The position numbers and the translations under genes are program-made. A DNA stretch of 64,000 bases from Bombyx mori. Lineage: Eukaryota > Arthropoda > Insecta > Lepidoptera > Bombycidae. The notes under the pieces were generated by a model. The model saw only the letters and a program-made list of their open reading frames with translations, had not been told where the DNA came from and ran no database searches. The DNA lies in assembly GCF_030269925.1 (NCBI RefSeq), contig NC_085131.1:7735501-7799500 (forward strand). The letters are read 5' to 3'. Every line of letters starts with the position of its first letter. Within the stretch, counting starts at the first letter, position 1. Of this stretch, positions 1 to 10,920 are shown one piece after another.

Positions 1-67
1 CTTAAACAAATTTCTCTGTAAGCACACGATCGTTTGTTGGTACCTTCGCTTGGAGTGACGAGCTTAC

Positions 68-184
68 CTGCCGCCGAGGACTGCCGAGGTGTTCCGACCT
101 GAAGGTGGGCGGTAGTTTCATTCCGGCTTCAGTAAGCCGCCGGCCGCGGGATACGGTAGACGTGGCGTGCGTAACTGAGACCAT
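68..184 (-). CDS. Candidate GC-rich exon with splice donor (unidentified gene)
   Basis: This is an isolated GC/CpG-rich block in AT-rich surroundings. On the minus strand an ATG at 184 opens 39 codons (MVSVTHATSTVSRGRR...SPRRQ) that run without a stop into CAG|GTAAGC, a good splice donor with the last exon base at 68. The frame is open at the donor (phase 0) and stays open upstream, but without another ATG. I recognise no domain: the peptide is basic and low in hydrophobics, so the block could equally be a 5' UTR exon or a CpG-rich promoter fragment. The downstream part would lie left of the window. No repeat family in the window matches it, which mildly favours single-copy host sequence. Confidence 0.3.
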
Positions 185-698
185 GGACCGACACGTCTTT
201 ATAAACAAACTTTAGCAAATAATAAAAAGTTCAATGTGCAATGTTCGTATGTGAAGTGATTCATCGCGATACGGTATGCTTCTGTTAAAAAGTTACTCGT
301 TTTTTATTTTTAACAAATTAAATCTGTTTTCATAAGTAATATTTAGTAGTGATAACAAAGTATTGTAGTTTTTATTCTTACGATTTAATGTGAGTTTAGT
401 ATTGTACAAATCCGAAAACACAGATACAATTATCGAATTGTAATTATGTTATTTGTATAAAATAAAGATACTGTTGATAAAGTTTTGAGAGAGCTTTACT
501 TAGGATTCACAATTTTTTTCATATTCGGTAGTTCTGTGTAGAGTTGTTTGAAGTAATTTTAATTAATTTTATTTCATTTCCATTTTTATCGTACTATATA
601 ATAGCACAGCTATGTATATCATATCTATGTAATATGACCCTATTATTATTTGCTTGCAAAGACTAGCGTTATGTTTATTTAGTAGTACAATCAATATA

Positions 699-825
699 GT
701 AGGCAGCGGCTTGGCTCTGCCCCTGGCATTGCTGAAGTCTATGGGCGACGGTAACCACTCACCATCAGGTGGGCCGAATGCCCGTCTGCCTACAAAGGCA
801 ATAAAAAAAAAAAAAAAAAAAAAAA
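699..825 (+). mobile_element. 5'-truncated CR1-like LINE 3' tail
   Basis: It starts at GTAGGCAGCGGCTTGGCTCT and ends in GGCAATA plus a run of more than 20 A. The same tail follows the recognisable LINE ORF end at 7132-7548 and, inverted, at 45984-46322, so this short copy is a 5'-truncated retroposed 3' UTR. Open frames across it are not genes. Confidence 0.75.
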
Positions 826-841
826 CTATCACTTCGACTTA

Positions 842-1670
842 AAGCTTCAGCTACAAAAAAGTTTCATAAAAAGGCATAGTATTAGTATTTTTTGCGGCTA
901 AGATTATTTTCGTTCGTTGTTATATCACATATGGTGTATATAGACATGACCGAATATAATTAATTTGGATACAGCAGGTCACTATATACATCGACATATA
1001 TACCACCACAAATATTAAATATCCATCCATCCATGTAAAATTAATTTAGGAGTATATAGTATTTATATTTATTTATTATAACATCATTAATAATTATATT
1101 CATATAATAATAATTCGTAATACAATCATGATTATTTAAAATGTATAATTAAGTTATTTCTAAGAATAGCTATACATCCAAGCAAACCATTATTTAACTA
1201 TAAATATTGTATTTATATTTTGAACTGAACGACAAAGTAACAGCTGTTTCAATTTGATCCCATACAGGCCGGTCGGATTGTCAATAATCCTGAATTTCAC
1301 GAATTGGCAAGCTCTGTTTTAGAAGAATTCGTTGCTCTATGTTTTTTTGTTAATTATTTTCCACAGAGTAGGTAAGCATTCGTTACCTGACCAGTTATAT
1401 ACTTTGAGAGTTCATTTCTATCACTTTCTCAGGTGTGGACTTCTGAATTGAATTTTTCTGTATCGCTACGTTATAAACTTTTACAAATTCGGTGGGAATA
1501 TAACCCATAATAACAATAAAGAAAAAAAACTGCCTTTCTAAATAAAGAGTTGTATTTGGGATAAATATCTCCATTAAAAAATGTTAAGTAGTATATATTT
1601 ATACGCGTTTCATAAACATGCTTCTTACAAATAGGTACTTTGGTTATATGGCTATACTGTTATTATAAAT
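842..1670. other. AT-rich stretch without recognisable feature
   Basis: I see no gene, RNA or repeat here. The sequence is A/T-rich with short ATCC and ATTT runs. A segment near 1440-1500 is also unassigned. Confidence 0.5.
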
Positions 1671-1947
1671 GAGGCCATCAGCGCAAAAGTGGCCTAAGCT
1701 TACCATAGTTAGTATGGAGATATAGAGATTTGAATTTATTTTTACACTGCTTGGTAGGCAAAGACAATACGCGCGAAAATAATGTCATTGTCTATGTCAA
1801 AAACAAAGCCATCTGATTCTGTTCTTTGTCGCTGAAACTAGGGAAAGGCCGGCTTTGCGTCAAACTTTTTTTTTTTCAAAAAATTACAATTTGGAAGCAC
1901 CGATTTTGAAAAATTGTGGGTTAGGCCACTTTTACGCTGATGGCCTC
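1671..1947. mobile_element. MITE with ~26-bp terminal inverted repeats
   Basis: The ends are near-perfect inverted repeats: GAGGCCATCAGCGCAAAAGT at the left, and at the right the inverse of it with one mismatch visible in the first 20 bp. They are flanked by a likely 4-bp direct repeat, AAAT (1667-1670 and 1948-1951). The 277-bp interior has no ORF, so this is a non-autonomous DNA transposon. The superfamily is not determined, although the AT-rich target and short duplication are compatible with several. Confidence 0.75.
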
Positions 1948-2226
1948 AAATATAAATGGATGTACGTGTGTTATTCAATCACGCAACAACTGAACGAGTT
2001 TGGATGAAATTTTGCACAAAAGTCTATATATAAAAGTTGATCGGCGTATGTTCCCTATAGACTCCGAAACAGCCGGGCCGAATTCGCTGAAATTCTAGAC
2101 AAATCTTCAGATTGGCCTAGCGGGCGATTCTATTAAGTTCGGTAGCGATCGGATCAAAGTGACATCTAGGAAGAGCAAAGGAGCCGTTTGACTAGTAGTA
2201 TAGGATTTGGATTAACATATATGATA

Positions 2227-2449
2227 CTAGCAACCCGCCCTCGCTTCGCTTCGGAAACTGTAATTTATTATTGACTTTTCCACTATTTATTGGATGTTAT
2301 TATACATGTAAACCTTCTTCTTTAATAACTCTATCTATATTAAAAAAACCGCATCAAAATCCGTTGCGTAGTTTTAAAGATTTAAGCATACATAGGGACA
2401 GACAGATATAGGGACAGAGAAAGCGACTTTGTTTTATACTATGTAGTGA
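2227..2449 (-). mobile_element. Short non-autonomous Helitron
   Basis: On the minus strand it begins TCACTACATAGTATAAAAC and ends with a GC-rich stem (GAAGCGAAGCGAGGGCGGG) followed by CTAG before a T. This is the 5'-TC...hairpin-CTRR-3' architecture of Helitrons. A second copy of the same family, split by a LINE tail, lies at 39685-40027. It has no coding capacity. Confidence 0.7.
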
Positions 2450-2710
2450 TTATTTATGATCAATGCCATGATAAATGCAATATCTCATCTGTATATATCA
2501 ACAGTATCAATATATAAACAGGACAGAAAGTATGTACATGGTTCCCGATTTCACGTACCAACGGACATACAAATCGAAGGGTAGTCAATGGACCTGAGAG
2601 TGATATAAGCAACCCTTAATCCCGAGAAAATGCAAAGTGTTTCAAGCCTAATAAAATATTATACAAATTTAGCGTCCGTGAAAACGCGGGCAAGTTTAGT
2701 ACTATATAAA

Positions 2711-2923
2711 GTCTTATTAGCCCGCATGGATAGGTATCATGTGGTGGTATCCGCCTTTTCTGCGTTCCAGCTTGAAGGGTGGGGCAGCCATTGTAGAGCA
2801 CGGACTTAGAACTCATGTCTCAAGATGGCTGGCGGAATTTACGTTGTTGATGTCTATAGGCTCCGATGACCACTTAACACCAGGTGGGCTGTGAGATCGT
2901 CCAAGAAAAAAAATAAAAAAAAA
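2711..2923 (+). mobile_element. Bm1 SINE, 5'-truncated and diverged
   Basis: It has the diagnostic Bm1 3' body (GCTTGAAGGGTGGGGCAGCC, CACTTAACACCAGGTGGGCT, GTGAGATCGTCCA) and a short A-rich tail. The tRNA-like head is missing. Confidence 0.85.
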
Positions 2924-3087
2924 CGTCAAAATGACTGCTTAAAGTAGTAGATGTTTTTTACTAGGCTCTTGGTTATCAGATTTTAAAGTAAAGGTCAAAG
3001 GATATCTCAAGTTTGAAGTCCCAGTTGCGTGAATGTGTGAGTTGATGAGGGCACTAAAAGTGCGGTTTTGATTTTATTTACATAATA

Positions 3088-3432
3088 GCGATCCGCCCTC
3101 GCTTCGCTTCGGAAATATTAAATTTTATTATTGATAGCTGAGTCCCGCGATGTTACCCGCGGTTAATGTTGTACCGCGGGTGAAGCCGCAGGGCGAAGCT
3201 AGTCTAAAAAAAGTAGCCTAAGTTACTCCATATATCATCAGCTACCTATCAGTGAAAGTCTCGTCAAAATCGGTCCAGCCTTTTCTAGAGATTAGCCGGA
3301 ACAAACAGACAGACAAAAATAGTAAAAATGGTATTTTAGTGTATGTACCGTATATATATTCATATGCATGTAGTAAAAAGCGGTTTCAATATTAGAAACA
3401 GACACTCCCAATTTTATTTATTTGTATAGATA
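3088..3432. mobile_element. Composite Helitron-like repeat fragments
   Basis: 3088-3112 repeats the GC-rich Helitron terminus seen at 2231-2250 (CCGCCCTCGCTTCGCTTCGG). It is followed by a second GC-rich hairpin block (CCCGCGATGTTACCCGCGG, then ACCGCGGGTGAAGCCGCAGG) ending at CTAGT, and by an AT-rich segment that reads like a dispersed insect repeat. No intact boundary pair can be assigned. Confidence 0.45.
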
Positions 3433-4092
3433 AGTAAGTTTAAGATGGAATTTCTTCGTAACGTCGTGTTAGCATTCTATTTATTTAGTACAATTGGTAT
3501 CTGAACAGAGAGTGTCTTTATATTTTAATATAATATGCCTGGTCCGAGATCGCTGTTACTTGTTAGTCCACGGAGAACTTTACGCCCTCGTAAAGTACAT
3601 AACATGATTAACATGATTATCCGACTGAGTAAATAAAAATGAGCTCCACTTACTTAAAATTATATTCCTTTTAATATAACACTGTCGCAAAAAAAAAACC
3701 GTAACATTTTTCGTTGCTTCAGCTGCAAATTAAACACACTTAAATCTACACTTAAAGAGCTAATCCAGTCCCTAATTACCTACTTAATAAATATTGCCTA
3801 CAGTCTGAGTACTTCATACTTTATATTATAAGGCTTGTAATTTATTTCGTACTTGTAAATAGGGCTAGTACGGGTCCCGAATAAATTAAGATGATGTTAT
3901 TTATAAGCAGTGTCTTGTTTATTATTAAGGAAAATAAATAAACTTCGTGTAGATTATTAAGAACTGCTTTTAGGTCTACATTTAGGTAAAATCCAACACT
4001 AAAAATTAAGATTAAAAGAAAAGTTTTTTTAGGTGGCATTTCTGAATCGGTGACATCGTTCTATAGACCACGACGTGAATGTTATAGTTCAC
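3433..4092. other. AT-rich stretch without recognisable feature
   Basis: No conserved coding frame, repeat boundary or RNA structure was recognised. The short open frames here are AT-rich and unsupported. Confidence 0.5.
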
Positions 4093-4095
4093 TTA

Positions 4096-4829
4096 GGGTG
4101 GATTCGACCAAACTTAAATATATATTCGATATATACGAGGAATAACCTATTCCATGATTTTAATCTCGAGTAAATCCATAGTCGTTTTTCCACGTAAACG
4201 AGAGTATACTTGCGCTAGGAATAACAATACGCGAATAGCAGTGTGAATGGTGAACAAAAATAAAACCCGGCAAATAAATGTTGTTGTTCAACGGCATAGT
4301 GTAAGAGCATACATGGCGTCAACTCGATTTTGCCGTATTTTAGTGTGAAAAAGTAGCTGTAGTGTAAGATAGAGAGAGAGAGAGAGTATTCTTTATTGTA
4401 CACCAAAAAACAAATAAACAGTTCGATACATTATCAAGATATCTAGCTGTCGAACGTATTAATTTTATTTGTTGTTTGTTTGAGGGAATTGTCGAGTTTT
4501 GTCGTGTGGTTTTATCTTTTTTCGTTTAAACGTTGCATTACACAATGCCAGACTATTAATAATAATTTAGTGCATTGCGTTGACTTTAAATTAAAACAGA
4601 ATAAATATTTATGAAATGACAGAAATCAGATGATTGGACTGACTGACGCCATTACTTTATTCTAGGAATAGCTCCGTTATTCCGTGCGAAACGGCTGTAT
4701 AGTAACAATTCCCGAATAGCCCCACTATTCTTAGAATTGTAGATGGTAAAACGTAAAATTGATTTACTCTCGATTAACTGACGAGTTATTCTAAGAATAA
4801 GATTCACTCTTGTTTGGTCGAATCGACCC
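4096..4829. mobile_element. Harbinger-like MITE with TTA target duplication and GGAATA motifs
   Basis: The 734-bp element has inverted ends GGGTGGATTCGACCAAAC and GTTTGGTCGAATCGACCC (one mismatch) and a TTA repeat at both junctions (4093-4095, 4830-4832). A 3-bp TWA duplication is the hallmark of PIF/Harbinger transposons. The subterminal regions hold many GGAATA/TATTCC motifs on both strands, some in palindromes such as TTATTCTAAGAATAA. The interior also holds a short (GA)n run near 4371-4386. There is no transposase ORF. Confidence 0.7.
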
Positions 4830-5124
4830 TTAGAGAAATTAGATCAAAGTGTAATTCGTATTGGAATTTAAACTATTGTAAAATTTTAGTTTATTATTGT
4901 TACGAGGTAGGAATACACGGAACCGTACTAATTCGTCTGGGCTTACACAAGCATTGTTTGGATAATGAAAATTCTGTTGATACGTCTATCGCAAAATGTA
5001 TATTATAATAATATATTATGATGATAATAATATAATTGTATTGTTTTATATCGAATTGATTTAGTTAATTTATAAATAATAAGTTTATATATAATATAAT
5101 ATTATTTTCGCATTTTTTTTTTTA

Positions 5125-5353
5125 TCATAACTAAGTTGGTAGCCTTTAGAGGTTATGCCAGCGTAACCTCACAACTAGGTGAGCCCACGGGGCTCAAGTC
5201 TGACGACGATGCTATCACTAACCCTAGCTCTCAGGGCTTCGCAGAATCTACCACCGGATTGGAAAGGCGACCCACTGAGAAGATCCGGCGAGAAACTCAG
5301 TGGATTGTGTCTTTGGGTTAATTTACTCGCCGAGCCGACGAGAACGATGACCG
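5125..5353 (-). mobile_element. Jockey-like LINE 3' UTR fragment
   Basis: On the minus strand it reads as the same 3' region that follows the RT ORF at 18217-18837: the end of the arginine-rich C terminus, CACTGAGTTTCTCGCCGGAT, ATCCGGTGGTAGATTCTGCG, then the gagctcacct tail. It is 5'-truncated, with no intact coding. Confidence 0.75.
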
Positions 5354-5713
5354 ATCGCATATTGTACTTTACTTATATTCATAAGTATAAAATATAAGTC
5401 AGATCTCCTTGTTCTATTGGTATCTGGTTCGACCGGTACTGATGAAAAATGGCGACGGAGCTACATATAACATACAAGTGTTTTTGAACGTAGTCTTTCA
5501 ATTGAGGAATTATTTACTTATTACAAATGCTGATGGAGATTAAAAAAAAAAGAAAAAAAAATGTTATATACTTTAAAGATACTTCCAAGTCAAATCTTAC
5601 GTGAAAGTAATCATTTTAAATATTTATTTTTTGTTTTTTGTCTCTGTTAGGACAACGAAAGTCTTCCGTAGATAGAACACATAATTGTTCGAATTTGTAA
5701 TTGGGATGTATAT

Positions 5714-6066
5714 ATTTTTTTATTGCGTATATGGGTGGACGAGCTCACAGTCCACTTAGTGTTAAGTGGTTACTGGAGCCCATAGACATCTACAACGTAA
5801 ATGCACCACTCATCTTGAAATATAAGTTCTAAGGTATCAGTATAGTTACAGCGGCTGCCCCACCCTTCAAACCGAAACGCATTACTGCTTCACGCCAGAA
5901 ATAAGTGGGGTGGTGGTACCTACCCATGCGGACACACAAGAGGTCCTACTACTAGTAATTACGCAAATTATAATCTTACGGGTTCGATTTTTATTACACG
6001 ATCTTATTCCTTCACCGTGGAAGTCAATCGTGAGCATTTGTCAAGTACGTATTTCATTAGAAAAAT
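5714..6066 (-). mobile_element. Bm1 SINE missing tRNA head
   Basis: It carries an almost complete body in reverse orientation, from the poly(T)-TATTGC end to TTTCATTAGAAAAAT. The internal stretch AATTACGCAAATTATAAT and the ACACGAT-TTATTCCTTCACCG segment are present. The promoter-bearing tRNA-like 5' end is absent. Confidence 0.9.
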
Positions 6067-6865
6067 AATCACTTTCATTACGAGAGGATCGTTTTTTAAT
6101 TACGGTAGTTTTTATTAAGATATTAGGCCCCTGTAATAAAAATATTATTGTGAAAACTTGGTATTTATATTTTATAGCAATACATTCTGGTTTCTATGGG
6201 CTAATCCGAGATGTTTTTCCAACTGGTCTGCCTATTTTAGCGAATAAAAATAAAAAAGACACCAAAACTTGCAAGGCACAATTATTAAAAAAAGTATTAT
6301 AAACAAAAAAAATAAAAGTATTATACATCAAACATTTTGAGGGAGATTTTGCACGAGAAAACGTGTGCATATTGTCTTTAAACCATATTAGCGGAACTGA
6401 CAGGCTTTCGCGAGTCGCTTAGTCTCCTTTGATGAAAGATTTGTTCGCTGAAAGCTTTTGTAAATTGCCCCGGAAGAATCCTTTTTAAAATAAACAGAGT
6501 ACCCGGACAGCAGTATGGGATTGCACCGGGAAAATTGTAGAAAAAGTTGTTAGATCTTGCCTTTTCATTGGATTATTTTTATGAAAGTTGGTGCTCGTTC
6601 CCTTTATGACGTTTTTATCTTTATTCACAGCTTCTGAAAGTAAAAAAAAAACATTTTCCATGTTAACAATCTATCTGTTCAGAATTGAATTTATTTTGTT
6701 ATTGTTCATGTTGATTTTTGGTTAGCTTGACTTTTGTACGGGTAAATGCTGAACCGATATTTTCGCAGAAAATAATGTAAAGTTTTATGGAGATATTTTA
6801 TCAAGACTTATCAATGAAACTAAGAATTTTGATTTTATTTAAAATAGTCCTGATAAGATATTATT

Positions 6866-6950
6866 TAACTTTGCTACGATGGGCTACGAACTAGCTACAT
6901 CGTTGGCGGATCGTAGCAGATACGTAGCTGTATGCTACGTTTGCTACGGC
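6866..6950. repeat. Cluster of GCTACG / CGTAGC motifs
   Basis: At least seven copies of GCTACG or its inverse, some degenerate, lie in about 85 bp in both orientations. This suggests a degenerate inverted-repeat element end or hairpin. The rest of 6070-7130 shows nothing recognisable. Confidence 0.4.
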
Positions 6951-7131
6951 AGAGCTCATTAAAACGATCACAAAAAAACGAGCGATAAACGAGGAATGTG
7001 TGTGTAAATATTTTGTAGTTTGTATAAAATAGTGGAATTACGTCGTTCTTATACCAAAAAAAAAAAATGTTTTCGTGCATTTACACTTCTAACGGTTAAG
7101 AACACGTAAAATAAAAATGGTCAATTAATAT

Positions 7132-7548
7132 GTGAAAATAATTTGTAATTTGATAATTGGAACCTCTGCGGAGGGACTTCGGTTCCCTCTGTATTTTGTA
7201 CCGTTCCATGGGGAGTGCTCTGAGGAATTGTTTGAGATGATACCACCATCTCGTTTATACCATCGCACCGCCCGAGTAGAGTTCATCCATACTACCTGGA
7301 GCCATTGCGTTCATCTACAGTGCGCTTCCAGAGATCTTTTTTCGCACGTACCAACGGGCTTTGGAATGAGCTCCCTTTAACGGTGTTTTCCGAGCGCTAT
7401 GACATATCCTTCTTCAAACGAAGCTTGTGGAGAGTACTTTACGGTAGGCAGTGACTTGGCTCTGTCCCAGGCATTGCTGGAGTCCATGGGCGACGGTAAC
7501 TACTCACCATCAGATGGGCCGTATCTCTTCTAACTACACGGGCAATAA
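7132..7548 (+). pseudogene. CR1-like LINE, ORF2 C-terminal remnant plus 3' tail
   Basis: The translation resembles the end of CR1-type LINE reverse transcriptase ORFs (FEMIPPSRLYHRTARVEFIH..., then a degraded version of the RT-LWNELP block). It is followed directly by the GGTAGGCAGTGACTTGGCTC ... GGGCAATAAA tail shared by the short copies in this window. The frame is broken compared with the better preserved copy at 46097-46312. It is 5'-truncated and not functional. Confidence 0.7.
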
Positions 7549-7589
7549 ATAAAACAAAAAAAAATTCGAGTCTCTCTATATTAGTTAAA

Positions 7590-8184
7590 CTAGCGGTCCG
7601 CTCCGGCTTCGCCCGGGTCTTTAATAAAAATTTCAAAATATAAAATACACACTCATTAACTCTTACATTTGCGTCAGGTTTTTAAAAATAGAAAATTATA
7701 AAGAGAGTTTGAATATTATTATTTTAATGAGCTTTTCATTTAAATAATATTTGTTTTTATCTATTTTTTTATTATTTATATTATTTCTTCCCTTTATTCC
7801 CTGTAAACGATATTTGACGTTGTTTTATTTTTTTAAATAAAAGAACACTTATTGTGGCATAACTATAATAGTGTCGCGATATGTTTTGTAAGAAATAATG
7901 TTTTCTACATAGTCATAGTACATTATTTTATTCTATCATCAATAGATTTCGCAGCGCACGCGATGTAAAGAATATTTTAGGTATTTTTTTTACACCTTGG
8001 GTTACATTATTGGAGTTTTAGTAAGGATCCCTAATTAAAAAAAAAAAAGAATATAACCTATGTCAGTCGGGGATAGTGTAGCTTCCAAACAGTGAAATAA
8101 TTTTTCAAATCGGTTTAGTAGTTTCGGAGCCTATTCAATACAAAAAAACATACAAATCTTTCCTATTTACAACATTAGTATAGA
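7590..8184 (-). mobile_element. Non-autonomous Helitron (~595 bp)
   Basis: On the minus strand it begins TCTATACTAATG and ends with the GC-rich stem CCCGGGCGAAGCCGGAGCGG, then CTAG before a T: Helitron termini. Much of the same sequence recurs at 19521-19959 in the same orientation (the ACACCTTGGGTTACATTATT segment). No Rep/helicase coding is present. Confidence 0.75.
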
Positions 8185-8472
8185 TAGTATAGATAATTGG
8201 ACAAGTCACATAATATTGTCTGGCCCCAAACTAGAATACCTTTTACCATGGTAACCAGATTAGAGACAATAATGAGACGGAGATGATAATCTACACTGTT
8301 TGTTAAATAGGTAGCTACCTTTAATTACGTACGTATCCATGTACATACAGAGTGTTTGTTATCGAGTAACATTTCCGGCCTCACTATGTGAGCGATTATT
8401 TACGAACTAGTTCAGGCTATTCCTAATGATTAGGCAATATATAGAACTTATTATTGTTTTATAATATTATAA

Positions 8473-8570
8473 CTAGCTTTTGCCCGCGACTTCGTCCACG
8501 TGGAATAGTTACTTTGGCATAACGCTAAATTTTAGCCGCGACTTCATTTACCTAGAAAGTGAAAATATTT
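8473..8570 (-). mobile_element. Helitron-like 3' terminal fragment
   Basis: On the minus strand it ends GACGAAGTCGCGGGCAAAAG followed by CTAGT, a GC hairpin plus CTRR terminus. No matching 5' end was found. Confidence 0.4.
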
Positions 8571-9212
8571 TTAAATAATAGATTTCGTGTGGATACTAGA
8601 AGTGTCTCAATTGTCGCCGCCATCCTGATAATCTTTCTACAATAGGTAATAAACACCCAGACAAAGAGTAAACAAATCCGTTCGTCACACGAATATTAGC
8701 AAGGGAACTGAACCTATAAATATAAAAAAAATGGACGCCATCACACTTGCCAACCAGCCTTCTTGAACAGCGATGCTTACGTTCTAAAAGCTGTCATATG
8801 TTTCGTCTGCTAAGCTCGATCACCCTGTGCGCCCCTATGATGTCTGACGATGGTGTTATTATAATAATTGTGGTTAATCCAACATATATATATATGAAAA
8901 TAATCAGTTTTTTTAAGCTATTGCATAGATTTTATCGCGGGCCTTGAGTGCGGCCTGAGAGCGGAATCGTGAAATTCCGTAACGAAAAAAACCTTCCATC
9001 CCTCACTACGCCTACTATGTAGCTCACGTTCAACATATTCACACGGTGCGCTTGTGTAGTGTTTAAAGTAAGAAGTCTAAACACCGATTTATGTACTATC
9101 AAAATATGATATAATTTCGTGGGTGGTGTCATTAAAAATAAACTAGCTAAACCGTTGATTCTGGGCGAATGAGAGTTAGAACTAGCATCCAAAGGCGTGT
9201 CTCTATCCTATG

Positions 9213-9229
9213 TAGCGCCCTCTAGTGAG
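9213..9229 (-). promoter_or_regulatory. CTCF-like site upstream of candidate exon 1
   Basis: On the minus strand CTCACTAGAGGGCGCTA matches the conserved CTCF core (CCASYAGRKGGCRS) with one mismatch. It lies about 830 bp upstream of the candidate start exon at 10055. The match is seen directly; binding and insulator function are inference. Confidence 0.4.
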
Positions 9230-9273
9230 TGCGCGGTCAAAATGGAATACTCACAATGTAGCAGATTCATTGA

Positions 9274-9304
9274 AAGTTAGCCCACTGAGTTTCTCGCCGG
9301 ATCT
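9274..9304 (+). mobile_element. Tiny Jockey-like LINE 3' UTR fragment
   Basis: GCCCACTGAGTTTCTCGCCG matches the 3' UTR following the LINE ORF at 18217-18837. Only about 30 bp survive. Confidence 0.55.
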
Positions 9305-10054
9305 TATTTTATTGTTGTTTTAATATTAAATTATTATTGTCGATTTATAATTGCATAAGTTGTTAAAAAATGCAATGCAATAGATTTACCGCGGCAGTCT
9401 CCGAGTGTCACACGTTTTTTTTTTTGCTATTATTTCATACTATATATAACTACTCGTATATATACTCTATATTATATACTAAATATACATAAACATAAAA
9501 GCAGTACAAAATATAGTACGAACACCGACCTCAGTCCACTTGGTTAGATTTAAAATTTCAGCGCGCACAAATTACTGACAATACATTTTGTTGCAGGTGT
9601 CCACTGTCTCTTCGAGCGAGCGGCGTCGCTAAAAGAGTGCTGAATTATTCATTGGAATATTTAACCGTGTTTCGGGACTTCGTGCGTGACGTCACTTCGC
9701 CTACAAACTGGAAAAAAAAACTTGTATAATGTCGGAAAGATTAGAGAAATGACCCGTATACAAACTGTTGTTTTTCACGAGCCGAAATGTTTTGTTGGCA
9801 ACGAAACCTGAAGCTTATAAAGCGTAATTAAAAAAATCTAAATACAACGAACACACCTATTTTGATTGCTCATTAAAATTACCTTATTATAGTTATTAAT
9901 TTAAAAGTTGCCATTGATTTGGTGAGAAAAAAAATAATAATTTTAAAATAAATTCTAATAGTAAGATTAGTGTATAATAATGTTGCCAAATTTTAAAATA
10001 GAATATAGTGTTAACTGGATTTAAATGTGGAAGCTTTGTTAATATGCAAACAAA

Positions 10055-10148
10055 ATGAAATCGGCTTTGAGACACATCTTCTTGACCATGGTCTCGACTG
10101 CGCTGGTTGCGGGTAGCGGGGAATGGAGTGAAGATGCCGAAGATTTAG
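10055..10148 (+). CDS. Candidate first coding exon of a secreted or membrane protein
   Basis: ATG at 10055 lies in CAAAATGAAA, a good insect start context, with an in-frame TAA at 10040-10042. The 31 complete codons give a positively charged start (MKSALRH), a hydrophobic stretch (IFLTMVSTALVAG) and an acidic segment (GEWSEDAEDL). This reads like a cleavable signal peptide with cleavage near residues 19-22. The exon ends at TTTAG|GTAAGT, a consensus donor, leaving phase 1. It is GC-richer than its flanks and belongs to no repeat in the window. I do not recognise the protein. A tiny upstream ORF (ATG at 10044) ends in TGA overlapping this ATG. No continuing exon was found downstream in the window, so the intron would exceed 50 kb, which is unusual but possible in a transposon-rich genome. 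Confidence 0.6.
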
Positions 10149-10286
10149 GTAAGTAAAATAAAACTTATTCTTGAAGGATTTTCATATTTTTTAAATCCGC
10201 AATGACAGCGTTCCACTTTTGGAGTCAACAATAGCACTCACTCGCCCTCATATTGTAATTAGTCAAAACTTGAGCTCCCTTTTTTT

Positions 10287-10510
10287 CATCAGCCAGCCCA
10301 CAGACGTCTACTACTGGTAATAGTCCTTTCCCTAGGTTCATCATAATAAATAGTCCTGCGTAGCCTGCATCCTACAGAGTCCAGCGATCTTTAGCAGATC
10401 GTCGGTCAATTTCAAGGGAGACCAAGGGATGCGTGGTCGCCACTCGACAACTTTTCGGCCCCAGGGCCCATCTGTTCTACAACGTCCATAATGATTTGAA
10501 TCGTGTTAAA
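10287..10510 (-). pseudogene. RTE-like LINE C-terminal relic
   Basis: The minus-strand translation gives GPWGRKVVEWRPR, followed after decay by TDDLLKIAGLCRMQATQD. This resembles the C-terminal tail of RTE-type endonuclease/reverse transcriptase proteins (WGRKVLEWRPR ... TDDLVKVAG..WMRAAQDR). It ends near a degraded version of the GGCTGATGA 3' terminus. It lies about 140 bp inside the putative first intron. Frames are broken and it is not functional. Confidence 0.6.
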
Positions 10511-10920
10511 TGTCTTCATTAAAAAGGAACAGTTGTAAAACATATTTTTGCTGTGGCTGGACGTATTCATGACAGTTCACGATCCTCTTGAAATATAGAC
10601 TATCCAAACTCAAACGTGCTAAAAACTGAACATCACCTAACGCCACACGAAGTGGTAGTTTCAATTTTTAAATCAACTTTAGAAATTAATTTCGTAACTA
10701 GTATATTTATGATAACCTTTGATTACACGAGACGCCTAACCGTTCATGAATAATAATCAATTAAATCGTACCTTTAATAGAGACGTTATAAAATGTCTTA
10801 GATTTCATGAATACTTTATTTATAGTTAGCACATAATATCAATAAAAAATATATTTTTGTATAAAATAAATTGTAAAATGAAAGAAATAATAATTATGCT
10901 AAAAATGGTGTAAGAATGGC

